Part shown: positions 33,882 to 43,412 of the stretch, in pieces
How the letters are laid out: each line of letters opens with the position of its first letter
Position numbering within the stretch: position 1 is the first letter of the stretch
Source of the DNA: Candidatus Nitrospira allomarina
Lineage (GTDB): Bacteria; Nitrospirota; Nitrospiria; Nitrospirales; UBA8639
DNA length: 64,000 nt
Assembly: GCF_032050975.1 (NCBI RefSeq)
Contig: NZ_CP116967.1
Coordinates: 2,477,001 to 2,541,000 of the forward strand
Reading direction: 5' to 3'
The notes under the pieces: generated by a model
What the model saw: the letters and a program-made list of their open reading frames with translations, nothing else
Told to the model about the DNA's origin: nothing
Database searches by the model: none
Made by a program: the position numbers and the translations under genes

Positions 33882-35507
33882 TCATGGGTAAAGCCGTGCG
33901 AAGTGTGTGGGGGGAACTGAGGGAGGTCCCATCCACCGGACCTGACTGAGTCCGTCAAAATTGCCATCGGCACTCAATTGATATCCGGTGATGGTGGTGG
34001 ACGCCAGAGCATAATGGTCTTCAAACCAGAGAGGCACATACGGAAGGGTCTCCAGGAGACGGGCTTGAAGGGTTCGATACAATGTCTGCTGCTCCTGCCT
34101 GTTCAGGGTCTGTTCGGCTTGCATCATGAGACGATCCGCCACCACATCTGCAAAGTGACCACGGTTGGCGCCGACGGGAGGGATGGCGTCACTATGAAAG
34201 GCGTACCGGAAAATATCCGGAGATTTCACACCGACCCAGGCCAGGCTATACATTTGGAATCGGCCGGATTTGATGTCGCCGTAAAATGTGCCCCAATCGT
34301 GGCTTTGGATGGAGACATCAATTCCAACCTGGTCGAGTTGGTATTGAATGATCGTGGCCAGGCGCAATCGAAAGGGGTCAGTTGAGGTTTTATAGGTGAT
34401 GGTCGGCCGATGGTCATGATCATATCCGGCTTCCTTCAATAGGCGTTTTGCCTCCTCCGGATCGTAGGCGTACCCTGATAAGGATGCATGCCCAGCCCAA
34501 TGCTCCGGAGGAAAGAGCGTTTGCGCGACCCTGGCTCGTCCTCTCAATACGTATTGAATAATGTGCTCACGATCGATGGCATGGGCGATAGCCTTCCGTA
34601 CCAGTTCTTGACCGACCACAGGATCTAACTGATTGAATCCCAGGTAGGCAAAATTTGCCCCTTGACGCTGTTGCAAGGTAATGGCCTTGTGGGCGGACAG
34701 ATATGTGACTAGCTCAGGGGGGAGATCATTTTGAAGGAGATGAATTTCGTTTGCCAACAGCTTGAGGGTTCGAACGGTCGGATCGGGAATTCTTAAAAAT
34801 TCAACACGTTGACCATCTGCTTGTCGCTCGATAACAAGCCGGGTGTCATCGGGACGTTCGAGAAATTGAAAGGGCCCGCTGCCTATGGGGTGGTCATGGA
34901 AGGGGTACCCCCTGGCAATAAGGTTTGCGGGGAGAATGCCGATAACTAAATAGCCGGGAAATAATGAATCGGGCCGCTTCAGAAAGAAATCGACGGTATT
35001 CTCCGTCGGCGTGTCGATCCGGGTGATAATTTGCAAAATACCGCGATGTGGAGATGCCGTGGCAGGATTCAGAATGGAGGCATAGGTGGCTTTGACATCG
35101 TTAGCGGAGAGTCGTGCCCCATTGTGGAAGAGCGGCCTCGGTTCTTGTAAGTCGAATCGATAATGGATGGGAGAGAGTTCACGCCACGTGGCCAAAGCTG
35201 GAATCGGGATCGTGCCCTCGCCGAAGTCCACTAGGCGCGAATACAGCAGCCGATTGAGTCGAGCCGAAGTGGCATCCGTGGCATAACGCGGATCTAAATT
35301 CGTCGGCGAATTGGCTAACCCAAAACGCAGCGTGTAATCAGGAAGCGATTCAGTGCAGCCAACAATTGACATGAGGCCCAAAACCATCAGCCATAATCGC
35401 CAGTTCATCTGAAAGCCATGAAGCATTCTTTTGGCAGAACCGATAGGGGAACACACGGGGGATTGATTATGGCTGAGATCGCGACGTTCTTGGAAAGAAA
35501 TCCTCAT
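33882..35507 (-). CDS. Peptide-type ABC transporter substrate-binding lipoprotein
   Basis: A family-5 extracellular solute-binding protein (DppA/OppA class). Starting from an internal Met (ATG at 35408), MNWRLWLMVLGLMSIVGC gives a compact lipoprotein signal with lipobox IVGC. Family sequence follows: LDPRYATDATSARLNRLLYSRL, NGARLSANDVKATY, and LGFNQLDPVVGQELVRKAIAHA. The longer start at 35507 would add 33 residues ahead of the signal and is less natural. It would deliver peptides or another ligand to the DppBC-like permeases. With no oppDF partner here, energy must come from ATPases elsewhere. Confidence 0.9.
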   Translation of the reverse strand: MRISFQERRDLSHNQSPVCSPIGSAKRMLHGFQMNWRLWLMVLGLMSIVGCTESLPDYTLRFGLANSPTNLDPRYATDATSARLNRLLYSRLVDFGEGTIPIPALATWRELSPIHYRFDLQEPRPLFHNGARLSANDVKATYASILNPATASPHRGILQIITRIDTPTENTVDFFLKRPDSLFPGYLVIGILPANLIARGYPFHDHPIGSGPFQFLERPDDTRLVIERQADGQRVEFLRIPDPTVRTLKLLANEIHLLQNDLPPELVTYLSAHKAITLQQRQGANFAYLGFNQLDPVVGQELVRKAIAHAIDREHIIQYVLRGRARVAQTLFPPEHWAGHASLSGYAYDPEEAKRLLKEAGYDHDHRPTITYKTSTDPFRLRLATIIQYQLDQVGIDVSIQSHDWGTFYGDIKSGRFQMYSLAWVGVKSPDIFRYAFHSDAIPPVGANRGHFADVVADRLMMQAEQTLNRQEQQTLYRTLQARLLETLPYVPLWFEDHYALASTTITGYQLSADGNFDGLSQVRWMGPPSVPPTHFARLYP

Positions 35508-35692
35508 GCAACCTTAGGAAAACGGCGTGTGAACGAGACGGGAAAATAGCGTGGGGATTTATGCATGGCGATGTTTTTCTAATTTTACAGGGATTATCCC
35601 TATTGTAAAAGGGCGAAAGTTGAAGATTCGAAGAACCTCTGCCTTGCCATGTCCCCTTATTCAAGCAATAGACTAATCAAAGGAGATTACGA

Positions 35693-37063
35693 ATGAGTTC
35701 GGCTGCCACGATGACCTCTCATGGAAATGCGACGACCCAACCTCACAGCGCCCGCTCCCTAACGGCTCCGACCACGATTGAAGAGACCGGATTGCCGGAG
35801 GAATTGCTTGTACAGCTTCTGGTCAGAACTCTCTACACCCAAGGAGAACTCACCGAGCGATCGGCCGGGGAGATTATGAAATTGCCTTACGGAGTCATGA
35901 GGGAGCTGTTCATCCTTATCCAACGGGAGAAGTTGTGCGAGGTCAAGGGACATGGGGAGTCTCTTGGAGTGTTACTCCGGTATGTGTTGACGGAAGCCGG
36001 TCGTCAGAGAGCCACGGCTTTTATGGATCTGTGCCGGTATGTGGGACCGGCTCCTGTTCCCCTCAATCAGTATATCAACATGATCAAAAGTCAGCCCGTG
36101 AATAGTTTAACCATAGACCGACGTACCGTGACAGCGGCCACGGAACATCTGGTCTTGACTCCTGGCACCGTGGACCAACTCGGGGAAGCCGTCAATTCCG
36201 GCTGGGCCATTTTTTTGTATGGGCCTCCTGGAAACGGGAAAACGGTTTTGGCCGAGGCCATTGGAAAGATGTTGGAAGCGGTAGGCGGGGGAGAAGTTTA
36301 TATCCCCTATGCCATGGAAGTCGATGGCCAAATCATTCAAGTGTTCGATCCGATCACTCACGTTAAAGTCGACGCTCCACAAGAAGCGGCCAGATCCTTA
36401 ATTGAAGCCAAAGTGGAAAAAGATACCCGCTGGGTGCTGTGTAAGCGTCCGATCGAGTTTGCCGGCGGTGAGTTGACGATGGCCACGCTGGATCTCTCTT
36501 TTAATGCGTCCGCGAAATATTACAAGGCGCCTCCTCACATTAAAGCCAATGGCGGGGTGTTTCTGATTGACGACTTCGGACGACAATTGGTCCGTCCGCG
36601 AGATTTGCTCAACCGATGGATTGTGCCGTTGGAAAAGCGGGTGGATTATCTGACCTTGCATACGGGAAAGGTCTTTCAGATTCCCTTCGATACGATTGTC
36701 TTGTTTGCCACGAATCTGGAACCGGCCAAGTTGGCGGATGAAGCGTTCCTTCGCCGCATCAGAAATAAAATCTACATTGCCGATCCGACCCCCGAACGGT
36801 TCACGCAGATTTTTGAAGAAGTCTGCAAGAAAAAGGGGGTGCCGTATGATCCTGAAGCCGTGCAGTATTTATTGGATGGTGTGTATGTCAAGTATCAATT
36901 AAATATGCGGAGTTGCCATCCCAGGGATTTGATCGAGCAGATTGTCAGTATTGCAAAATTTAACGGAGTGCCGCCGACCCTCTCCAAAACGTTTATCGAT
37001 CGGGCTTGCCATACCTATTTCTTTGTAGAGGCAGCCGAATACGATCAGAACACGAGTCAGTAA
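35693..37063 (+). CDS. AAA+ ATPase with N-terminal winged-helix-like region
   Basis: A 456-residue protein. Residues 30-110 look like a helix-turn-helix/winged-helix module (ELLVQLLVRTLYTQGELTERSAGEIMKLP ... LLRYVLTEAGR). Residues 155-400 form an AAA+ core: Walker A LYGPPGNGKTVLAEAIG (about 181-197), Walker B VFLIDDFGRQ, sensor 1 LFATNLEP and an arginine-finger-like FLRRIRNKIYI. It is described in databases only as an ATPase of general type; its partner is unknown. AAAGGAGAT precedes the ATG. It stands alone between an ABC operon and unrelated genes. Confidence 0.83.
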   Translation: MSSAATMTSHGNATTQPHSARSLTAPTTIEETGLPEELLVQLLVRTLYTQGELTERSAGEIMKLPYGVMRELFILIQREKLCEVKGHGESLGVLLRYVLTEAGRQRATAFMDLCRYVGPAPVPLNQYINMIKSQPVNSLTIDRRTVTAATEHLVLTPGTVDQLGEAVNSGWAIFLYGPPGNGKTVLAEAIGKMLEAVGGGEVYIPYAMEVDGQIIQVFDPITHVKVDAPQEAARSLIEAKVEKDTRWVLCKRPIEFAGGELTMATLDLSFNASAKYYKAPPHIKANGGVFLIDDFGRQLVRPRDLLNRWIVPLEKRVDYLTLHTGKVFQIPFDTIVLFATNLEPAKLADEAFLRRIRNKIYIADPTPERFTQIFEEVCKKKGVPYDPEAVQYLLDGVYVKYQLNMRSCHPRDLIEQIVSIAKFNGVPPTLSKTFIDRACHTYFFVEAAEYDQNTSQ

Positions 37064-37097
37064 CGTTTACCCTACCGATGCCTTTCGCTATGATGGC

Positions 37098-37123
37098 CCA
37101 ACTTTCCAGGGAGGGAAGGTTGG
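37098..37123 (+). terminator. Hairpin, possible terminator after the AAA+ gene
   Basis: CCAACTTTCC pairs with GGGAAGGTTGG (one G-T pair) around a short loop, 35 bp beyond the AAA+ stop. The following sequence is only mildly T-rich, so termination would be weak. Confidence 0.4.
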
Positions 37124-37337
37124 TCTCCAATCTTCCCGGCCGTTCCTCCCATTTGTACCTCACGCATTGACATTCTTGTCAATTGACCAAGAATTTGCCT
37201 GGTTTACTACAGATCCGTGGCTGAGTTCAATGTTGGTGTCTTATGCCGATTCGCAAAGATAGCAGCGATGGCTGGCCACAAGAACAAAAAAAATGATTGA
37301 AGTTGCAGGGATTGTCCCGTGTTTTTCAGGAGAATTG

Positions 37338-37754
37338 ATGGATAGTGGGACTCTCGCAAATTTCGCAAGTGTCAAAGGCGCTTTCGGGGCAGTGATGCTG
37401 TATTTCAGGATTCAACGTAAGCTCCATATGAAGCAGCAGGGGGAACGAGTCTGGATCCCACTTGCCGATTGGCTCATTATTCTCGCGACGTTGGTATCTC
37501 TCCTTCTGGTGATGGTTCCACTAGTGACTCTAGATTTGACTTCGCCTAACTATCTGAGATTGCCGATGGCGGCCTGTGGTGCAGCTGCCATTCTTGTATC
37601 CGGATATGTTTTTGCGATCCTCGCTCACTACCGAATTTTCTTCGGCAGTTCCTGCGCTGGCGCTCGAAGTCTAGCCGAGCCTCTTGAGATCATGTCCTCA
37701 TCCATTGCGGTTTTTGCTGCGCTCGGCTTGTTCTTGTTTGTTTTAGGAAGATGA
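37338..37754 (+). CDS. Small multi-pass membrane protein of unknown function
   Basis: A 138-residue protein with three hydrophobic helices (about 43-63, 78-98 and 117-137) and a charged segment near the start (RKLHMKQQGERV). The ATG at 37338 is chosen over an upstream ATG (37293) because AGGAGA lies 5 bases before it. Its stop overlaps a possible upstream start of the gluconolactonase-like gene (ATGA). No family was recognised. Confidence 0.6.
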   Translation: MDSGTLANFASVKGAFGAVMLYFRIQRKLHMKQQGERVWIPLADWLIILATLVSLLLVMVPLVTLDLTSPNYLRLPMAACGAAAILVSGYVFAILAHYRIFFGSSCAGARSLAEPLEIMSSSIAVFAALGLFLFVLGR

Positions 37755-37807
37755 GCCCTCATTCATACGAAGGGACAGGTTGCTTGGGCAGACAGGGGAT
37801 TACCACC

Positions 37808-38845
37808 ATGTGGAAACGTATATTGCCAGCCCTCGTGCTCTTGTTTTTAGTGTTGAACGTCGGGACGCTTCTCGCTCAGAATTCATTGCCCATCGTGGAA
37901 TCCGAAGCCAAGTTCGAGCAGGTGTTCAGCGGTGGATTCTGGCTTGAGAGCCCGGCTGTCGCTCCGGACGGTTCGGTCTACTTCTCAGACATTCCACACA
38001 CCAGTGTGAGCGGGATGCAGGCCGGTCGTATCTGGCGGTATGACCCACGCACGGGAGTGACGACCATTTTCCGCTCACCGAGTGGGATGGCGAATGGCAT
38101 CGTGTTTGATGCCCGCGGCGACATGATCGTGGCCGAAGGTGCCGACTTCGGTGGCCGCAGGATAACGCACACGGAGATGAGCACAGGCAAGAGCCACACC
38201 GTTGCCGCTCTTTACAAGGGGAATCGGTTCAACGCTCCAAACGACCTGACGATCGATGCTCGCGGGAGGATCTACTTCACCGATCCGCGATACACCGGCC
38301 ATGAGCCCATCGAGCAACCGGTGATGGGCATCTATCGGATTGACCCTGACGGAAGCGTGCATCTTCTTGCGGCCAATCTGTGGCAGCCAAACGGCCTCGC
38401 CGTCTCGCCCGATCAGAAGACGCTCTACGTCGTTGAGGTTGGAACCTATAACACCAATATCCTGGAGAAGCCTCCGGTTGTTGGCGGTCCACCGAGCGCG
38501 GTTCACGCGTATGATCTCCTGGACGACGGCTCTCTTCGCTATCGAAGCATGGTGGTGACATTTCCTACGGGGACCTGGGGTGACGGGATGACTGTGGATA
38601 GAGAGGGGAACATCTACGTGGGCGTCGGTGGCCCTCCTGGTAACAATGGGGTCCACATCTACACACCGAGTGGGCAAGGACTCGCTTTTCTGGCGACCGA
38701 GGAGACGGCCGTGAATCTTGATTTTGGGCGGGGTGCCGACGCCAATTTTCTGTATGTGGTGTGCGCCCGGTTTCCCTCTGGTTCGGGACCGTGGACTCCA
38801 CCCTCCAGTAACGGCCTGTACCGCATCCGGCTTCGAACGGAGTAG
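37808..38845 (+). CDS. Secreted SMP-30/gluconolactonase-like beta-propeller
   Basis: A 345-residue exported protein (signal peptide about 1-23, LLAQ) in the SMP-30/gluconolactonase/LRE family, a six-bladed propeller using divalent metal to open sugar lactones. Family blocks are LESPAVAPDGSVYFSDIP, NGIVFDARGDMIVAEG, NAPNDLTIDARGRIYFTDP (metal-binding N and D) and QPNGLAVSPDQKTLYV. An upstream ATG (37751) overlaps the previous gene but adds no signal-like sequence. The true substrate is unknown. Confidence 0.9.
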   Translation: MWKRILPALVLLFLVLNVGTLLAQNSLPIVESEAKFEQVFSGGFWLESPAVAPDGSVYFSDIPHTSVSGMQAGRIWRYDPRTGVTTIFRSPSGMANGIVFDARGDMIVAEGADFGGRRITHTEMSTGKSHTVAALYKGNRFNAPNDLTIDARGRIYFTDPRYTGHEPIEQPVMGIYRIDPDGSVHLLAANLWQPNGLAVSPDQKTLYVVEVGTYNTNILEKPPVVGGPPSAVHAYDLLDDGSLRYRSMVVTFPTGTWGDGMTVDREGNIYVGVGGPPGNNGVHIYTPSGQGLAFLATEETAVNLDFGRGADANFLYVVCARFPSGSGPWTPPSSNGLYRIRLRTE

Positions 38846-38934
38846 AGGTACTTGCCGGTGACGGTGTTCACGCGCTGGTGTTGCATACGTAGGGGGGAGG
38901 TGTCCATGGCGAAAACCGCAAGGAGAGACTGAAC

Positions 38935-39408
38935 ATGAAAATTGGAGTCGGAGCAGATCCTTTTGGCCTGGGACTGAAAGAGGCCGTGAAGCGACATGTC
39001 CTGGCACTCGGTCATGTGTGCGTAGATTTGGGCGGGACAACGGATGAAGCACGTCCCTATTATGAAGTCGCTCATGAACTGGCCGGAAAAGTGAGTTCAG
39101 GTGAGTGTGATCGCGGTATCCTGCTTTGCGGTACCGGGATAGGCATGGCGATCATTGCGAACAAGCATCCGAATGTCTATGCCGCGGTGTGCGAAGATCC
39201 TTCCACTGCAACCAAAGCCCGATCAATCAACAATGCCAACGTGCTCACCATGGGTGGCATGCTTACGGCATCTTACAAAGCCAAGGAGATCGTTGATGCG
39301 TTTCTGATAACTGAATTCAAGAGCGGGTGGGATGATGAGATCCAAGCTTTTCTTGACCGTTCGATGGTCGATATACAGCGGATTGAGTCCGAGGAATTCA
39401 AGGATTGA
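38935..39408 (+). CDS. RpiB/LacAB-family sugar-phosphate isomerase
   Basis: A 157-residue protein of standard length for ribose-5-phosphate isomerase B. The phosphate-binding start is KIGVGADPFGLGLKEAV, and the active-site loop GILLCGTGIGMAIIANK contains the catalytic Cys and G-T-G-x-G. The ending SINNANVLTMGG is also typical. It interconverts ribose 5-phosphate and ribulose 5-phosphate, or acts on a related sugar such as galactose 6-phosphate. GCAAGGAGAGA precedes the ATG. Confidence 0.88.
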   Translation: MKIGVGADPFGLGLKEAVKRHVLALGHVCVDLGGTTDEARPYYEVAHELAGKVSSGECDRGILLCGTGIGMAIIANKHPNVYAAVCEDPSTATKARSINNANVLTMGGMLTASYKAKEIVDAFLITEFKSGWDDEIQAFLDRSMVDIQRIESEEFKD

Positions 39409-39646
39409 ATACGGGATTGGTGAACAAATTCACTAATTGCTCTTCGTAACATGTAAAAAGAAAATTCTGCTAATTTTCTCATTTTGCAGGAGCCAGATCC
39501 CTAAATCGCCAGGTTTACTTCTCGGAGAACATCAACAATAATAGCTCCTCAGGATCACCATTCCGTGTTTGAAATCAACAATGTGACCTTTTTTGTCTTG
39601 GGGAGGAGAGGGGCTACGAGGATCACTTTCACTAAGGGACATACCC

Positions 39647-40174
39647 ATGAGGAAATTTAAAAAAGCCTGGCACCATTTTGTGAGTATGATTGTGACTTTT
39701 TCTCTTGCGCAGATGCCCCTCCAAGCCTTAGCGATAACCTACAATGTGAATCGAGTGATTGATGGAAAAGGGACTGTCTCCGGCTTTATCGAAACGGATG
39801 GAACAATAGGCCCGCTCCTCGTAGCAAATTTTATAGATTGGAATCTCCGTGTAAACGACGGCTCTCATATATTTAACCTTTTGGGTCCAAAGTCTGGAGC
39901 CAATTCGACAATCATCGTGACGGGCAATACCACGAGGGCCTCCACCCAAGACATTCAGTTTGATTGTTCGGGAGATCAAGCCCGAATTCAAATCATCAAC
40001 CCATCCGCCACAAGCCCGGAGAATGGTTGGGCGCTTGTGGGAAACTTTGGCGGGCTGGTTCATGACAAATTTGAAGAAATGTGTTTTCTGTGTTCAAGTT
40101 CAGACCGGGTGGCCGTCACCGAGCATCGATCTGGGATCATTAAATTCCCAACACTTACCAACCGAATACCGTAA
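39647..40174 (+). CDS. Secreted beta-rich protein of unknown function
   Basis: A 175-residue protein with a signal peptide (about 1-29, QALA). It contains the pattern VNRVIDGKGTVSGFIETDGTIG and DWNLRVNDGSHIFNLLGPKSG, found in a family of exported proteins that often carry a PEP-CTERM tail; no such tail is present here. Cysteines occur near the C-terminus (FDCSGD and CFLCSS). The in-frame start at 39593 is less likely because the signal peptide begins at 39647. Function unknown. Confidence 0.66.
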   Translation: MRKFKKAWHHFVSMIVTFSLAQMPLQALAITYNVNRVIDGKGTVSGFIETDGTIGPLLVANFIDWNLRVNDGSHIFNLLGPKSGANSTIIVTGNTTRASTQDIQFDCSGDQARIQIINPSATSPENGWALVGNFGGLVHDKFEEMCFLCSSSDRVAVTEHRSGIIKFPTLTNRIP

Positions 40175-40330
40175 TCTCCGAACTGAGCGTCGCTCAAATC
40201 ATGACTAGTGGGGAGGGAATATCGCTCCTTCCACCTGTTCTGATGTTCGTTGGATGCGAAATCTCACCGATGCGTAGTTGCATGAACCACATATTACCTA
40301 TTTACACCTCAGGACAACTGGAGACTCATA

Positions 40331-41341
40331 ATGAAAGCCGTTGCCTACAAAACACCTGGTCCGATTGACCGTGAGGACGCCCTGCAGGATATCACCCTTG
40401 AGACACCCAAAGCTGAAGGCCGTGATCTGCTCGTCAAGATCATCGCGGTGTCGGTCAACCCCGTGGACACCAAATTGCGCCTCCGTGCTGCGCCCGAAGG
40501 CGATTGGGGGGTCCTTGGATTTGATGCCTCCGGCGTTGTCGAGGCCGTGGGGCCTGAGGTGCGAAATTTCAAATCGGGCGATGCGGTTTTTTATGCCGGA
40601 TCCATCGCACGACCCGGCACCAACAGCGAATATCACCTTGTCGATGAACGCATCGTTGGCCGAAAACCCGCCAAATTAAGTGACACGGAGGCCGCAGCTC
40701 TTCCGCTCACGGCGATTACCGCCTGGGAAATGTTGTTTGACCGGCTCGCTGTCAAACGCCCGACTCCGCAGGGAGGCAACGTCATTTTAGTCATTGGTGG
40801 CGCAGGTGGGGTCGGCTCGATCACCATTCAGCTTCTGCGGGCATTGACCGATCTCACGGTGATCGCCACCGCCTCGCGTCCTGAAACCCAGGATTGGGTG
40901 CGCGAATGCGGCGCCCATCACGTGATTGACCACCGCCAGCCTTTAGCAACTCAGGTTGAGGCACTGGGTCTCGGCGCTCCGGGGTTTGTGTTCTCAACGA
41001 CTCAGACCGGTCAGCATCTAGCTGATATCGTCGGACTGATTGCGCCGCAGGGCCGTTTTGGCCTGATCGATGACCCGGACGTGCTCAACGTCATGCCCTT
41101 CAAGCTCAAGGCCGTGTCAATTCATTGGGAAATGATGTTCACGCGTTCGCTCTTTGGCACACCGGATATGGCGGAGCAGGGCAAGCTGTTGAACGAAGTG
41201 GCCGCACTGGTCGATGCGGGACGCATCCGTTCCACCGCGACCGAAGTCGCCGGCAAGATCGCTGCGGCGACGCTGCGGGCGGTGCATGCGCAGCTCGAAA
41301 GCGGCTCTGCGCGGGGCAAGATTGTGCTAGAAGGGTTTTGA
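40331..41341 (+). CDS. Zinc-type alcohol dehydrogenase / quinone oxidoreductase family protein
   Basis: A 336-residue medium-chain dehydrogenase/reductase. The N-terminal GroES-like domain (VKIIAVSVNPVDTKLR) has no cysteine ligands, so it is a zinc-free member. The Rossmann fold has VILVIGGAGGVGSITIQLLRAL (about 153-174) and a C-terminal catalytic lobe with GKIVLEGF. It likely reduces quinones or enones with NADPH. The gene is GC-rich with proteobacterial-like codon use relative to its neighbours, which suggests horizontal acquisition. It is not in an evident operon. Confidence 0.9.
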   Translation: MKAVAYKTPGPIDREDALQDITLETPKAEGRDLLVKIIAVSVNPVDTKLRLRAAPEGDWGVLGFDASGVVEAVGPEVRNFKSGDAVFYAGSIARPGTNSEYHLVDERIVGRKPAKLSDTEAAALPLTAITAWEMLFDRLAVKRPTPQGGNVILVIGGAGGVGSITIQLLRALTDLTVIATASRPETQDWVRECGAHHVIDHRQPLATQVEALGLGAPGFVFSTTQTGQHLADIVGLIAPQGRFGLIDDPDVLNVMPFKLKAVSIHWEMMFTRSLFGTPDMAEQGKLLNEVAALVDAGRIRSTATEVAGKIAAATLRAVHAQLESGSARGKIVLEGF

Positions 41342-41896
41342 TGAGGTGCAGGGCAGAAGTGGATCATCCCCATTGCTGTGCAGGGCGACGAAATGATTTT
41401 AAAATCCGTGGTAGCGTTTCTTGTCTGAGGTGTTTGAAGAAGTGGCAAACATATGAATGGACGGATTTGATCAAAAACCTAATTCCAACTTCCCAATACA
41501 TAAATTGAAATCCTCCTCTAATTATGGGAAATCGGCCACAATCGGAAAGAAGCATGAGAAAATTTACGGGTTCTATTTTTTATTTGGTGAAGGGAACTGT
41601 AATGGCCGGAAGTTGCCGGAAGGTTAGGCGTCGATCACATCTATGTAAACAATGTGTAAATAGAATGCTTGAATGGAGGACTAGCGGTTCGCCCGGATTT
41701 CGAAATGCTTTAACAAGGATCGAGGCTACGACTGCCGTATCAACCGAAGAGTTTCCTTATGGTTTTTCCCCGTTGCGTGCTTTGACTACTTCCCCTTTCT
41801 GCTCGGTCTTTTCTGCCTGTTGTGCTAGTATTGGTACTAACAATGAACGCAAAATTCTTCCAAATGTGAACTGACTGCTTCGTTCCTTCCTGAAGC
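41342..41896. other. Long intergenic region without a supported gene
   Basis: These 555 bp hold only a 116-codon open frame (41524-41874) with no family resemblance, atypical composition and no ribosome site. I see no tRNA, hairpin-terminator or repeat of note. Confidence 0.45.
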
Positions 41897-43387
41897 ATGG
41901 CCCGGCAACGAATCACCGCCCAAGACCTCTATAACTACACCAAGTGTCTGCATCGCGTGTATCTGGATAGCAACGGCGATCCCTCCGAAAAATCCGAGGT
42001 CAGCTCATTTGTGAAATTGTTGTGGGAAGTGGGGTTGCAGACTGAACGGGATTATATTACTTCGCTCGGCGATCAGGAGATCGTGGACCTGCAAAATCTT
42101 GCGGTAGAGCCGGCATTTCAGGAAACCCTGTTGGCCATGAAGCATGGAGCCCCTGTGATTTACCAAGGCTGTCTGATTCATGAGCACTTTGTGGGGCGAC
42201 CGGATCTGTTATTAAAACGTGAGGACGGGGCGTCTCGCTTTGGCGGATATCTTTATGAGCCGATTGATATTAAGGCTGGAAAAGGTTGGGAAGAAACGGA
42301 CGGCAAGAAACCCAAGTTTAAAGAACATTACGCGTTTCAGATTTTGTTTTATCGGCTGTTACTTGAGCAGATTCAGGGAATCGTTCCAGCGGGTGGCCGG
42401 ATTATTAATGTGGACAAACAGCTTGAAGAATTTGATCCGGCTCTCTTTGAAGAACGGTTTACCCAGGCCATGCAGGACGTTCAGCAATTGGTGTCCGGAG
42501 ACGAGACTTCGGAGCCGGTGCTGGGAAGTCACTGTACCATGTGCGGATGGTTTAGCCGATGCTATCGATGGGTAAAAGACCAGTCCGATCCCACCGGTTT
42601 ATTTTTTGTGGGTAAGCAAAAGTTTGCGCTCCGGGAGCAGGGGCTTCGGACGATTCAAGATATTGCTGGCATGGATGTGCAAACCTATCTCAAGCCGCCT
42701 CATAAGATTCCGCGAATGGGAAAAGTCTCCTTGACCCGGATGAAAGAGCGGGCGCAGGTTCTGTTAGAGGGAAAGCCGAGGATACGCTCCGGCTATAGGT
42801 TCCCGGAGGTTGATCGGGAGATCTATTTTGATATTGAAGATGACCCGACCCGTGGCGTCACCTATCTGTTCGGAATGGTAATTCAGGATGGGAAAAGACC
42901 CTCTCATTTCACCTATTTTTTGGCTAAAAGGCCCGAAGATGAAGAGCAGACGGTTAGGGATTTCTGGCAATTTATTCAATCGACGGAACATGCTGTGTAT
43001 TATGTGTATTCCCATAAGGAGCGATCGACGCTGAAACGTCTGATGGAAAAATATGATCTGGATGCCGATACGTTTGAAAAATATAAGTCCTGTGAATTTG
43101 ATTTGTATCAAGACCTCATTGTGGAATATTCTGACTGGCCGACCTTTTCTTATGGGATTAAACATATCGCCAAGTTAATCGGGTTTCAGTGGAGAGACCT
43201 GGACCCGTCCGGGGCCAACTCCATTGCCTGGTATAACGATTATTTATCGGATCCAGCCAATGAAGCGCTGTTGAATAGAATTCTGGAATATAACGAGGAT
43301 GATTGCTATGCCATGGCAGCCATCACACAATATTTTGAACATCACGCCCACAAGACTCAGGGAATGGCTAAAAAGCTGGCGCCTTGA
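41897..43387 (+). CDS. TM0106-family RecB-like nuclease with RNase H-like domain
   Basis: A 496-residue protein. The N-terminal half is a RecB/Cas4-like PD-(D/E)xK nuclease: D103 in GRPDLLLK and D124-I-K126 in EPIDIKAGKG. Four cysteines, C17 and C213-x2-C216-x5-C222, can hold a [4Fe-4S] cluster, as in AddB and Cas4. The C-terminal half is an RNase H-like/DEDD exonuclease-type domain (IYFDIEDDP and EYNEDDCYAM). The combination matches the TM0106 family of putative nucleases, whose physiological role is not established. No cas genes are nearby. The phoB gene follows 26 bp later. Confidence 0.88.
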   Translation: MARQRITAQDLYNYTKCLHRVYLDSNGDPSEKSEVSSFVKLLWEVGLQTERDYITSLGDQEIVDLQNLAVEPAFQETLLAMKHGAPVIYQGCLIHEHFVGRPDLLLKREDGASRFGGYLYEPIDIKAGKGWEETDGKKPKFKEHYAFQILFYRLLLEQIQGIVPAGGRIINVDKQLEEFDPALFEERFTQAMQDVQQLVSGDETSEPVLGSHCTMCGWFSRCYRWVKDQSDPTGLFFVGKQKFALREQGLRTIQDIAGMDVQTYLKPPHKIPRMGKVSLTRMKERAQVLLEGKPRIRSGYRFPEVDREIYFDIEDDPTRGVTYLFGMVIQDGKRPSHFTYFLAKRPEDEEQTVRDFWQFIQSTEHAVYYVYSHKERSTLKRLMEKYDLDADTFEKYKSCEFDLYQDLIVEYSDWPTFSYGIKHIAKLIGFQWRDLDPSGANSIAWYNDYLSDPANEALLNRILEYNEDDCYAMAAITQYFEHHAHKTQGMAKKLAP

Positions 43388-43412
43388 GACGCACTGTTGA
43401 GGAGATTGGACT

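Noticed and set aside
41524-41874. 116-codon open frame in the gap before the RecB-like nuclease gene
   Set aside because: No recognisable domain, no ribosome site, and cysteine/serine-rich composition unlike neighbouring proteins.
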